Positions 55,055-63,314 of a DNA stretch of 64,000 bases are shown here, piece by piece. The stretch is from Oharaeibacter diazotrophicus (lineage in GTDB: Bacteria; Pseudomonadota; Alphaproteobacteria; Rhizobiales; Pleomorphomonadaceae), in assembly GCF_004362745.1 (NCBI RefSeq), contig NZ_SNXY01000006.1, forward strand, positions 682,001 to 746,000, in the 5' to 3' direction. The notes beneath the pieces were generated by a model that did no database searches, had not been told where the DNA came from, and saw only the letters and a program-made list of their open reading frames with translations. The position numbers and the translations under genes are program-made. How positions within the stretch are numbered: the stretch's first letter is position 1; the number at the start of each line of letters is the position of its first letter.

Positions 55055-55507
55055 ATGCGTTTCGCAACCTTGCTGGCGGGCATCACCCTCGCCGCCGCCC
55101 TCCCCGCCGCTGCGGCCGAGCCGGTGGCCGGCCCTGCCGCCGCCGCCGCGGTGCAGGCGTCCGGTGTCTTCGCCGTAACCGCCGTGGTGTCGGTCAACGC
55201 CTCGATCCCGGACGGGACGACGCTGACCGGCGCCGCCACCGCCAATGTCGGCGATCCGAAGTTCTCCAACTATTCGTCGGTGTCGCTGACCGGCGTCGTC
55301 AAGAACCGCAAGGTCACCCTGACCGGGAAGGTCCCGTATCTCTGGGCGCTGTCGTCGCGCGGCGCGAACGTGACCGTGTCGGTCTCGGCCTACAGCTATC
55401 GGTTCGCCTCTGGCGACACGCTGAGCTACTCGACCTACGTCTACAAGTCGATCGCCCTGCCGAAGAACGGCGCGACCACCAAGGTAGCGCTGTTCGGTGC
55501 GATGTGA
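55055..55507 (+). CDS. Exported beta-rich protein C of a four-gene array
   Basis: A 150-residue protein with a signal peptide (about 1-21). The mature part shows SGVFAVTAVVSV, VTLTGKVPYLWAL and the terminal SIALPKNGATTKVALF, matching proteins A and B in order and spacing. The ATG at 55055 is supported by the signal peptide; the open frame extends further upstream without homology. Confidence 0.75.
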   Translation: MRFATLLAGITLAAALPAAAAEPVAGPAAAAAVQASGVFAVTAVVSVNASIPDGTTLTGAATANVGDPKFSNYSSVSLTGVVKNRKVTLTGKVPYLWALSSRGANVTVSVSAYSYRFASGDTLSYSTYVYKSIALPKNGATTKVALFGAM

Positions 55508-55536
55508 GCCGAGGGCGAGCGGGAAAGGACGGAGCG

Positions 55537-56184
55537 ATGCGGAAACTCGCCGGATGCGCCTTGATGCTGGTGACGGCGCTTGCGCCGCCCTTCGCCGCCG
55601 GCCCCGCCGCGGCCGCCGATACGGCCCTGTTCAAGCCGGCCGAGGTGCCGCCCGTAGCCCCGCCGCCGGGCACGATCCCAGGCCATTTCGACCCCGCGAC
55701 CGGCCTCTTCACGCCGCTCGCCCCCGGCCCCGTCACCGCGGCGGACGCGGAAGCGGAGGCGGCGACGACGGATGCCGCGGCGGCGGCCGCCGCGCCCTAC
55801 GGGCCGCTCACCTACGAGCTGACGGTGCTGCTCGACGGCAACGGCCTCCTGAAGACCTTCGGCTCGATCAGCTACGTGCTGAGCGCCAACTATCCGGCGG
55901 CGAAGGTGGGCAGCCAGTCGCAGCAGGCGTCGGTCTCCTATACCGGCACGCTCGCCCTCGCCGGCTCGCCCGCCGGAAGCGGACCGGAGGCCGCCGCGGC
56001 GACGCGCAAGCTGGTGATCACGCTGCCCTGGCAGGTGCCGTCGTCGTCGACGGTGAAGTTCGTACCGGTGCTGAGCCTCTCCGGCCGCGACGCCGACAGC
56101 GTCAACCACAGCCTGACCGTGACCCTCCCCGCCGTCGCCGTCGGCGACGGGTCGGTGAAGAAGACGGTGACGGTCTCGTTCTGA
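55537..56184 (+). CDS. Exported beta-rich protein D of a four-gene array
   Basis: A 215-residue protein, the largest of the array, with a signal peptide (about 1-27), a Pro-rich stretch (VPPVAPPPGTIPG), the HFDPATGLFTPLAP segment shared with protein A and an Ala-rich linker before the beta-rich core (LVITLPWQV). A GGAG ribosome site precedes the ATG. A hairpin terminator follows, closing the array. Confidence 0.75.
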   Translation: MRKLAGCALMLVTALAPPFAAGPAAAADTALFKPAEVPPVAPPPGTIPGHFDPATGLFTPLAPGPVTAADAEAEAATTDAAAAAAAPYGPLTYELTVLLDGNGLLKTFGSISYVLSANYPAAKVGSQSQQASVSYTGTLALAGSPAGSGPEAAAATRKLVITLPWQVPSSSTVKFVPVLSLSGRDADSVNHSLTVTLPAVAVGDGSVKKTVTVSF

Positions 56185-56206
56185 GATGCCGACCCGTATG
56201 CTCTCG

Positions 56207-56228
56207 ATGTCCGGCACTTAGCGGACAT
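56207..56228. terminator. Hairpin between convergent genes
   Basis: ATGTCCG (56207-56213) and CGGACAT (56222-56228) form a perfect 7-bp stem with an 8-base loop, in the 69-base gap between protein D and the PotD-like gene. Short, but well placed for both. Confidence 0.5.
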
Positions 56229-56253
56229 TCTTCACGTGATTTCCCGCGCGCCC

Positions 56254-57474
56254 TCAACGCCCCGTCAGGCGGGCCCAGCGGCGGACGAGATAGTTGTGCT
56301 CGTCCATGGTGGTGTTCCACACCGCGATCGAACTGGCGCGCTGCCAGTAGGAGCCGCCGGCGCGGACCGCGCCCTTGCGCACGACAGTCGCGCCGTCGGG
56401 GCCCGGCAGGTCGGTCGCGGCCGGTTCGCCCTCGTACCAATAGGCCCATTCGGCCGGAGTGAGATGGTTCCGCACCCGGCCGGGCACCGACATGTAGTAG
56501 CCCTGCCGCGCCACCACGGCGCCGGCGTGGCCTTCCAGCCACCAGTTCAGATAGTCGTAGGCGGCGTCGAGCATCCGGCCCGAGAGCCGGCTCGACAGGC
56601 AGAGGCCGCCGTGCCAGGCGCGGTAGCCCTCGTCCGGCACGGCCTCCTCCACCGGCACGCCGCGCCGGCGCAGTGCGGTGATCGCCGGCGACCACATCGA
56701 CTGGATCGCGGTGCGGCCGTCCGCCATCATCTCGGCCGCCTCGGCGGCGGTACGCCAGAAGCCGTTGAAGTGGCCGGCCCTTCGGCGCGCCTCGATCAGG
56801 TCGACGAGACGGTCGATCTCGTCGGTGGTCATGTTGCCGATGTCGCGGAAGGTCATCTCGCCGCGGGCCTGGGCGGCCAGCGCCGCGTCGAAGATGCCGA
56901 TCGCCGGTTCGTCGACCAGCGCGGCGCGGCCCTGCCAGCGCTCGTCGAGGAGCGCACCCCAAGAGACCGTCTCGCCCGGGTCCGGGCCGGCGAGGTCGGG
57001 CCGGTAGGCGAAACTGTCGAGGTTGTGCACCGTCGGCAGCATCGAGATCCAGCGCGACGGCAGGTCGCCGAGCGACTGGCTCGGCTGGACGTAGAGCTTG
57101 GTCACCGGCGCGTCGCCGTGGCCGAACGAGGCGTTCGGCCCGATCCGGCCGGTCTTGGTGAGGTCGGTCACCTCGCCCCAGAGGGGCACGCGGTCGAGGT
57201 CGATCGGCCGGATCGCTCGCCAGAACCAGACGATGTCCAGGTTGTGGAAGCACTGGTCGTAGACGTCGTAGGCGTCGGGGCTGGTCGCCGCCTTGCGCTG
57301 CGCCGACAGGAAGTCGAGATTCTCGAACACGATGTCGAGACCGAGGTCCGCCTCGGCCCGGCGCTGGATCTCCGGCAGCGCCGTGATCTCGGTGCCGAGC
57401 ACCCGCAGCACCGGCCGCCCGGCGGCGTGGACCGCGGGCGCGTGGAGCGGGCTGGTCGGGACGTGCTCGTTCAT
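56254..57474 (-). CDS. PotD-like extracellular solute-binding protein without visible signal peptide
   Basis: A 406-residue type II periplasmic binding protein of the spermidine/putrescine group, paralogous to the one at 61196-62428 over its length (for example the QGYYMSV/EQGYYS and EYNYL/EYDHL-type regions). From the ATG at 57474 no signal peptide is seen: the N-terminus is MNEHVPTSPLHAP. An in-frame ATG 29 codons upstream adds MPHRLPPARNRSRAAAA, which is not a good signal either. It may be cytosolic, exported by another route, or mis-started. It ends the minus-strand block and is preceded by the GTPase gene. Confidence 0.78.
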   Translation of the reverse strand: MNEHVPTSPLHAPAVHAAGRPVLRVLGTEITALPEIQRRAEADLGLDIVFENLDFLSAQRKAATSPDAYDVYDQCFHNLDIVWFWRAIRPIDLDRVPLWGEVTDLTKTGRIGPNASFGHGDAPVTKLYVQPSQSLGDLPSRWISMLPTVHNLDSFAYRPDLAGPDPGETVSWGALLDERWQGRAALVDEPAIGIFDAALAAQARGEMTFRDIGNMTTDEIDRLVDLIEARRRAGHFNGFWRTAAEAAEMMADGRTAIQSMWSPAITALRRRGVPVEEAVPDEGYRAWHGGLCLSSRLSGRMLDAAYDYLNWWLEGHAGAVVARQGYYMSVPGRVRNHLTPAEWAYWYEGEPAATDLPGPDGATVVRKGAVRAGGSYWQRASSIAVWNTTMDEHNYLVRRWARLTGR

Positions 57475-57567
57475 CGTGGCGGGGCTTCCGTGGCCCGCGG
57501 GATCGCGCGCGGCCGCTGCGGCTCTACTGCGGTTGCGGGCGGGTGGCAACCTGTGGGGCATGATGGT

Positions 57568-58641
57568 TCAGGGCCGCACCGTCTCGGCGAGGTCGCAGCC
57601 GACGTAGGCCGCGAAGGAGCGGCGGACGAGGTCCGGATCGAGACCGTCGACGATGAACACCAGCCGCGAGGCGCGGTCCTCGCTCGGCCAGGCGCTCATG
57701 TGCACCGGCGTGTGGACGAGATGCAGGACGCCGTGGACCGCGACCGGGAGATCCTCGCCCTCCAGCGCCAGGATGCCCTTGACCCTCAGCACCCGTTCGC
57801 CGTGGCGGTTCAGCAGCATGGTCAGCCAGATCCCGAAGGCGGTCCAGTCGACCGGCCGGTCGACCACCATGGCGAAGCTGCGGATCCGCCCGAGATGGTC
57901 GTTGCGGTCGACCGCGCCGTGGGGATGGCCGTGATCGGCCGCCGCCGCGCCGTCGGCCGGCTCGGCACGGAAGGTCTCGGCGAACCACGCGCGGGCCGAG
58001 GCCGGCGCTCGGCCGGTCTCCAGGACGTCGCGGCCGAGCAGCGTCTCGGCGTCGGCCGTGCCGGCGACGACGAGGGCCGCGGACGGGTTGAGCCGGCGCA
58101 GCCGGTCGGAGAGACGGGCGACGCGGACCTCGTCGGAAAGGTCGGTCTTGGTCAGCACCAGCCGGTCGGCCGCGGTCGCCTGCCGGACGGATTCGTCGTG
58201 GCGCTCGATCTGGGCGAGGCCGTTGACCGCGTCGACGGTGGTGACGACGTTGCCGGGCCGGAAATGGTGGCGCAGCACCGGGTCGGCCTTCAGCGTCGAC
58301 AGGATCGGGAACGGGTCGGCGAGGCCGGTGCTCTCGATCACGACGCGGTCGAAGGCCGGCACCTCGCCGCGCTCGCGCCGGCCGTGGAGGTCGCGCAGGG
58401 CCTGGGCGAGGTCGCCGCGGATGGTGCAGCAGACGCAACCGGACTTCAGCAGCACCGTGCCGCCGTCGACCCGGTCGATCAGGTGGTGGTCGAGGCCGAC
58501 CTCGCCGAACTCGTTGATCAGCACGGCGGTGCGTGAAAGCGCCGGATCGCCGAGCAGGCGGGCGAGCAGCGTCGTCTTGCCGGAGCCGAGGAAGCCGGTC
58601 AGCAGGTTGACGGGGGTGAAGGCGGGGGCGTCGTCAGCCAC
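57568..58641 (-). CDS. COG0523 (CobW/G3E) GTPase, metallochaperone type
   Basis: A 357-residue GTPase with the P-loop GFLGSGKTT, the metal-binding GCVCCT motif of the COG0523 family, a guanine motif LTKTD, and a C-terminal domain with HPHG histidines (HGHPHGAVD). These proteins insert zinc, cobalt or other metals into client enzymes. Its start overlaps the end of the CxxC mini-protein by eight bases. The metal-dependent hydrolase two genes upstream is a plausible client. Confidence 0.9.
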   Translation of the reverse strand: MADDAPAFTPVNLLTGFLGSGKTTLLARLLGDPALSRTAVLINEFGEVGLDHHLIDRVDGGTVLLKSGCVCCTIRGDLAQALRDLHGRRERGEVPAFDRVVIESTGLADPFPILSTLKADPVLRHHFRPGNVVTTVDAVNGLAQIERHDESVRQATAADRLVLTKTDLSDEVRVARLSDRLRRLNPSAALVVAGTADAETLLGRDVLETGRAPASARAWFAETFRAEPADGAAAADHGHPHGAVDRNDHLGRIRSFAMVVDRPVDWTAFGIWLTMLLNRHGERVLRVKGILALEGEDLPVAVHGVLHLVHTPVHMSAWPSEDRASRLVFIVDGLDPDLVRRSFAAYVGCDLAETVRP

Positions 58642-58963
58642 GGCGCCGCTCCATCGCCGCCATCGCGGCGGGATCGAGCGGGTCGAGCGGCCGGCCGGCG
58701 AGGCGCTCGGCGGTCGGCCAGAGGTGGCCGAGGTCGTCGACGATCTCGGTCTTGCCGGTGCGGGTGGAGAGCAGGAACGACGCGCCCTGCCAGTCCGACA
58801 GCGTCAGGCCGAAGGGCCCCAGCGCCGCGTTGGCGAGGGCGACGCGGCGCATGCGCTCGCGCCGGCGGTCGATGCGGTCGCCGGTGCGCGTGTAGACGCC
58901 CGGCCGCGCCGCCGCGTCCGCCCAGTGCTCGTTGCCGCCGATCACGCCGCACAGGGAGCACAT
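58634..58963 (-). CDS. Small CxxC protein coupled to the GTPase
   Basis: A 109-residue soluble protein beginning MCSLCGVIGG, so a CxxC pair lies at residues 2-5. The middle is basic (RIDRRRERMRRVAL), and the rest shows no recognised domain. I chose the ATG that directly precedes CSLC and has a GGGAG ribosome site; an earlier ATG adds 11 residues. Position and the cysteine pair suggest metal binding in service of the GTPase. I do not recognise the family. Confidence 0.7.
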   Translation of the reverse strand: MCSLCGVIGGNEHWADAAARPGVYTRTGDRIDRRRERMRRVALANAALGPFGLTLSDWQGASFLLSTRTGKTEIVDDLGHLWPTAERLAGRPLDPLDPAAMAAMERRRG

Positions 58964-59036
58964 CGCCCCGCCCTCCCTCTCCTCGCCTCCGGCCACCCGC
59001 GGCGGCGGCCCCTCCGGACCGCCGCCGAGGGAAGTC

Positions 59037-59918
59037 TTACTTCTTGCGCGGGAAGCGCTTGGCGAAGTCGTCGGCCATCTCGTTCATGGTGACGAACTTG
59101 ACGCCCGGGTGCTTGATCATGTGGGCGTAGAGACGCTCCAGCATCATCAGCACCTGCGGACGGCCGGCGACGTCCGGGTGGATGGTGATCGGGAACACGG
59201 CGTAGTCCATCTCGCGGTAGACCCAGTCGAACTGGTCGCGCCACATCTGCTCGATGTCGTGCGGGTTGACGAAGCCGTGCGAGTTCGGCGCCTTCTTGAT
59301 GAACATCATCGGCGGGAGGTCGTCGAGGTACCACGACGCCGGGATCTCGATCAGGTCGGTCTCGTGGCCGCGCTCGAGCGGGACCATCCAGTCCTTCGGC
59401 TGCTTGGAATAGTCGATCTTGGTCCAGGAGTCGCCGACGCGCACGTAATAGGGCGTGAAGTCGTTGTGCATCAGCGAGTGGTCGTACTTGATGCCGCGCT
59501 CCAGCAGCAGCTCGTTGGTGACGTTCGAGAACTCCCACCACGGCGCGACGTAGCCGGTCGGCCGCTTGCCCGACAGCTTGGTGACGAGGTCGATGCACTT
59601 GTCGAGGACCGCGGTCTCCTGCTCGCGGGTCATCGCGATCGGGTTCTCGTGGGTGTAGCCGTGGATGCCGATCTCGTGGCCGGCCTCGGCCACCATCGCC
59701 ATCTGCTCGGGGAACGTCTCGATCGAGTGGCCCGGAATGAACCAAGTCGTCTTGATGCCGAAGCGCTCGAACAGCTTGACGAGACGGGGCGAGCCGACCT
59801 CGCCGGAGAACAGGCCGCGCGAGATGTCGTCCGGCGAATCCTCGCCGCCGTAGGAGCCGAGCCAGCCGGCGACCGCGTCGACGTCGACGCCGAAGCCGCA
59901 GAGAATTTCCTTAGCCAT
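59037..59918 (-). CDS. Polysaccharide-deacetylase-fold hydrolase (PuuE-like)
   Basis: A 293-residue NodB-fold protein of the cytosolic PuuE/allantoinase-like group. The metal site elements are GVDVDA near the N-terminus and [13 protein letters not shown], with a second histidine region in [12 protein letters not shown]. It has no signal peptide, unlike chitin deacetylases, so a small amide such as a ureide, imide or formamide is a more likely substrate than a polymer. It lies 39 bases after the ATPase gene. Confidence 0.85.
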   Translation of the reverse strand: MAKEILCGFGVDVDAVAGWLGSYGGEDSPDDISRGLFSGEVGSPRLVKLFERFGIKTTWFIPGHSIETFPEQMAMVAEAGHEIGIHGYTHENPIAMTREQETAVLDKCIDLVTKLSGKRPTGYVAPWWEFSNVTNELLLERGIKYDHSLMHNDFTPYYVRVGDSWTKIDYSKQPKDWMVPLERGHETDLIEIPASWYLDDLPPMMFIKKAPNSHGFVNPHDIEQMWRDQFDWVYREMDYAVFPITIHPDVAGRPQVLMMLERLYAHMIKHPGVKFVTMNEMADDFAKRFPRKK

Positions 59919-59957
59919 GGTGCTTTCCTCCGGTCCTTGGAGTTGTTGTCCGGCCCG

Positions 59958-61067
59958 TCAACGCGCCGGGATGACGGTCGCCTCGGCGGCCGCCCATGCA
60001 AGAAGGATGTCACCGCCCGGCGGGAACGCCCCCGGCGGATACTTGTCGACGTGGGCCTCCAGGGAGATCGCCCGACCGCCCGGAAGTTCCACCGAGAGGT
60101 GCGAGACGTGGCCGACCACGTCCGAGCGGCGGATCCGTCCGGCGATCACGTTGCCTCCGGTCTTGGCAGCGACTGCCTCCCGCGTGCCCTCGAGGGCGGT
60201 GTGCACCTCGATCGCCTCGGCGGGCACCACCACCTGCGCGGCCGCCCCAGTGGGGACGGCGCCGTTGGCGGTGCCGGAGAGGACGCCGAGCGGGGTGTCG
60301 ACCGCGACGCGCCCGCCCGCCACGTCCCGGACGGTGCCGGCGAGGATGGTATTGCGGCCGATGAACTGGGCGACGAACGGCGTATCGGGGCGGCGGTAGA
60401 GCTGATGCGGCGGCGAGATCTGCTCGACCCGGCCCTGGTTCATCACCACGATGCGGTCGGACAGCGACAGCGCCTCCGACTGGGCGTGGGTGACGAACAC
60501 GAAGGTGATGCCGAGATTCTTCTGCAAGAGCTTCAGCTCGTTCTGGATCGCCTTGCGCAGGTTGGCGTCGAGCGCGCCGAGCGGCTCGTCGAGCAGCAGG
60601 ATGTCCGGCTCGACGACGAGGCCGCGGGCGAGCGCGATGCGCTGGCGCTGGCCGCCGGACAGGCGCTCGGGCCGCTTGTCGGCGACGTCGCCGAGGCCGA
60701 GCGTCTCGATGATGCGCTCGACCTTGGCGTCGCGCTCGGCCTTCGGCAGGCCCTTGACCTCGAGACCGTAGCCGACGTTGCGGCGCACGGTCATGTGCGG
60801 GAACAGCGCGTAGTTCTGGAAGATCATCGAGGTCGGCCGCCGCTCCGGCGGCAGCTCGTTGATCCGCTTGCCGCGGATCCGCATCTCGCCGGAGGAGATC
60901 GATTCGAATCCGGCGATCATCCGGAGCGTGGTCGTCTTGCCGCAGCCGGACGGGCCGAGGAAGGCGATGAACTCGCCCTTCTCGACCGCGAGGTCGAAGC
61001 CGATCACCGCCGGTGTGCCGTTGTCGTAGACCTTGCCGACGCCGACGAGTTCGAGATCGTGGGCCAC
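59958..61067 (-). CDS. PotA-like ABC transporter ATP-binding protein
   Basis: A 369-residue ABC ATPase with Walker A GPSGCGKTT, signature LSGGQRQR, Walker B ILLLDEP and the D and H loops, followed by a C-terminal TOBE regulatory domain, as in polyamine/iron importers. A GTG start at 61067 fits the family. It follows the signal-bearing PotD-like gene. Permease genes are not inside the window; they may lie beyond its right edge. Confidence 0.93.
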   Translation of the reverse strand: MAHDLELVGVGKVYDNGTPAVIGFDLAVEKGEFIAFLGPSGCGKTTTLRMIAGFESISSGEMRIRGKRINELPPERRPTSMIFQNYALFPHMTVRRNVGYGLEVKGLPKAERDAKVERIIETLGLGDVADKRPERLSGGQRQRIALARGLVVEPDILLLDEPLGALDANLRKAIQNELKLLQKNLGITFVFVTHAQSEALSLSDRIVVMNQGRVEQISPPHQLYRRPDTPFVAQFIGRNTILAGTVRDVAGGRVAVDTPLGVLSGTANGAVPTGAAAQVVVPAEAIEVHTALEGTREAVAAKTGGNVIAGRIRRSDVVGHVSHLSVELPGGRAISLEAHVDKYPPGAFPPGGDILLAWAAAEATVIPAR

Positions 61068-61195
61068 ACTTCGTCTCCGCGAAATTCGGGGGGCCACCGC
61101 CCGCCGCGGCCCTTGGTCGGGGCGCGGCGGGCGGCGGTTCGTCGGATCCACCGGGCAGGGATCGGGGGCGAGCCCGGCGGGCCGGCGACTTCGGG

Positions 61196-62428
61196 TCAGG
61201 CGTTGAGGAACTCGTCCCACTTGCCGATCAGGTGGTCGTACTCGTCCGGCCACTGGTGCCAGTAGGCGACGTTCTTGGCGCGCTCCTCGAGCGAGCCGCC
61301 GTCGCGCAGGTCGCCTTCCTTGATGCCGCGCTCCTCGGCACCGACCCAGGGCTTGCCCTCGTACCAGAAGGCGTATTTCTCGGGCGCCATGGCGTCCTTG
61401 ATGTTCGTGGTCGGCGAGTAGTAGCCCTGCTCCGACACGGTGATGCCCGGAGCGCCGGACAGCCAATAGTCGGCGTAGGCGGACACCGCCTCCTTGTTGG
61501 GCGAGGAGGCGATCAGCGACGGGCCGATCGCCCAGGCGCGATAGCCTTCCTTCGGGATCGCGTACTTGCAGGCCTTGCCCTGCGCCTTGACCGCCATCAC
61601 CGCCGGCTGCCAGGCGTCGCAGACCACCATCTCGCCGGAGGCGAGCAGGTTGACGAGCTCGCCGAAGTCGCCCCAGAGCGCGCGGAACTGGCCTTCCTTC
61701 TTCTTGGAGATCAGGAACTTGGCGGCCTCGTCGATCTCGGCGGCCGACGGGTTGCCGGGGTTGGCGACGGCCGAGAGGCCGAGCGAGTTCATCGCCAGCA
61801 CCGCCTGACCGAAGGCGATCAGCGGGTCGGTGTTGAGGCCGGACTTGCCCTTCCACTTCGGATCGAAGATCGCCGTCCAGGTGTTGGCCTCCTCGGCCGA
61901 CAGGACGTCCGGGTTGTAGCCGATCGAGTCGTAGTTGTAGACGGCCGGGACCATGTAGAGCGAGGTCTGCGCCTCGTCGGCCCAGATCTGGCCGACGATC
62001 TGGGAACGGCGGTCCCACTTGTCGCTGGCGGTGGTGAAGGTGTCGCGGATGTTGGCCCAGTTCTTCAGGCTGGAAGCCGCGATCGGCTCGACGTTGTTGG
62101 TCATCACGACGGCCGGCAGGCGCTCGGCGATCGTCTCCCAGCAGTCGTAGTCGGTCGAGCCCGACAGGATCTTGGTCTGGGCGTCCGGGAAGGTCGCGGC
62201 GGTGCCGGTGGCCGAACCGACGCCCGAGGCGGCCTTGAAGTCGGCGAGGATGCGCTCCTGCACCGTGACCGACAGGCCGATGGTGCGCAGTTGCTGGCCC
62301 GCGAGGTCCTGCGCCTGCGCCCAGGCGGCGCGCGAGTTCAGGAAGGGCGTGCCGGCGCCCATGGCGACGGCGGCGATGCCGGCGGAGCGCTTCAGGAGCG
62401 CGCGCCGCGAGAGCTCGTATTTGTCCAT
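61196..62428 (-). CDS. PotD-like extracellular solute-binding protein with Tat signal
   Basis: A 410-residue spermidine/putrescine-type binding protein. A twin-arginine signal (SRRALLKRSAG) ends near residue 37 at AWAQA. The conserved regions SGSTDYDCWET, VPAVYNYDSIGYNPD and EQGYYSPTTNIKD are typical of PotD-like proteins for oligopeptide-like or polyamine-like ligands. An AGGTGG ribosome site precedes the ATG. It precedes the PotA-like gene by 128 bases. Confidence 0.92.
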   Translation of the reverse strand: MDKYELSRRALLKRSAGIAAVAMGAGTPFLNSRAAWAQAQDLAGQQLRTIGLSVTVQERILADFKAASGVGSATGTAATFPDAQTKILSGSTDYDCWETIAERLPAVVMTNNVEPIAASSLKNWANIRDTFTTASDKWDRRSQIVGQIWADEAQTSLYMVPAVYNYDSIGYNPDVLSAEEANTWTAIFDPKWKGKSGLNTDPLIAFGQAVLAMNSLGLSAVANPGNPSAAEIDEAAKFLISKKKEGQFRALWGDFGELVNLLASGEMVVCDAWQPAVMAVKAQGKACKYAIPKEGYRAWAIGPSLIASSPNKEAVSAYADYWLSGAPGITVSEQGYYSPTTNIKDAMAPEKYAFWYEGKPWVGAEERGIKEGDLRDGGSLEERAKNVAYWHQWPDEYDHLIGKWDEFLNA

Positions 62429-62532
62429 GGTCCCACCTCTCTCCTTATTGATCTCCCATCCGGCCGTGGCGGCGTGACGAGCACCGCCGCGGCCGGCAAC
62501 CTCTCGCCCGACCGGGTCCCCGTAGGGGCCGG

Positions 62533-63288
62533 TCAGTAGCGGCCCGGCAGCAGGCCGCCGTCGACCACGACCACCTGCCCGGTCATGTACCGGGCCTTGG
62601 CCGAGGCGAGGAACGTGGCGACGTCGGCGATCTCGTCGGGCTCGCCGATCCGCCCCATCGGAATGAAGGCGCCCGCCGCCTCGGCACCCTCGGGGCCGAG
62701 CGAATGCTCCTTCGACAGGAGCTGGGCGGTGCGGATGTAGCCGGGGGCGATGCCGTTGACGCGGATGCCGTCGCGGGCGAGCTCGACCGCGAGGCCGCGC
62801 ACCAGGCCGACGACGCCGTGCTTGGCGGCGGAATAGTGGACGTGCTCGTCCCAGCCGTAGGCGACGCCCATGATCGAGGACAGCGCCACGATCGCGCCCG
62901 AGCGGCGCGCGCGCATCCCCGGCAGCGCCGCGCGGACGACGCGGAAGATGCCCTTCAGGTCGACCTCGAAGGTGTGGTCCCACTTGGCGTCTGTCATCTC
63001 GGCGAGCGGCACGCGGTGGGCGATGCCGGCGTTGGCGACGATCACGTCGATCGCGCCGCGCCGGGCCTCGACGTCGGCGACGACGGCGTCGACCGCCGCG
63101 GTGCCGGTGACGTCGAGCGCCAGGAACTCGGCCGAGCCGCCGGCGGCCCGGATCTCCTCGACCACCGCCGCGCCCTCGGCCGGCAGGACGTCGGTGACGA
63201 CGACGTGGTCGCCCTCGGCGGCGAAGGCCTTGGCGGTGGCGCGGCCGATGCCGATGCCGCCGCCGGTGATCAGGACTGTCCGGGACAT
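62533..63288 (-). CDS. Short-chain dehydrogenase/reductase
   Basis: A 251-residue classical SDR with the cofactor loop TGGGIGIGRA, the NAG motif VANAGIA, the catalytic Ser of LSSIMG and Tyr/Lys of YSAAKHG. The C-terminal YMTGQVVVVDGG is also typical. Substrate unknown. It lies 27 bases after the next SDR gene and 105 bases before the binding-protein gene, so the three are probably co-transcribed. Confidence 0.92.
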   Translation of the reverse strand: MSRTVLITGGGIGIGRATAKAFAAEGDHVVVTDVLPAEGAAVVEEIRAAGGSAEFLALDVTGTAAVDAVVADVEARRGAIDVIVANAGIAHRVPLAEMTDAKWDHTFEVDLKGIFRVVRAALPGMRARRSGAIVALSSIMGVAYGWDEHVHYSAAKHGVVGLVRGLAVELARDGIRVNGIAPGYIRTAQLLSKEHSLGPEGAEAAGAFIPMGRIGEPDEIADVATFLASAKARYMTGQVVVVDGGLLPGRY

Positions 63289-63314
63289 CGCGTGCGGTCT
63301 CCTCGAGAAGGGGG

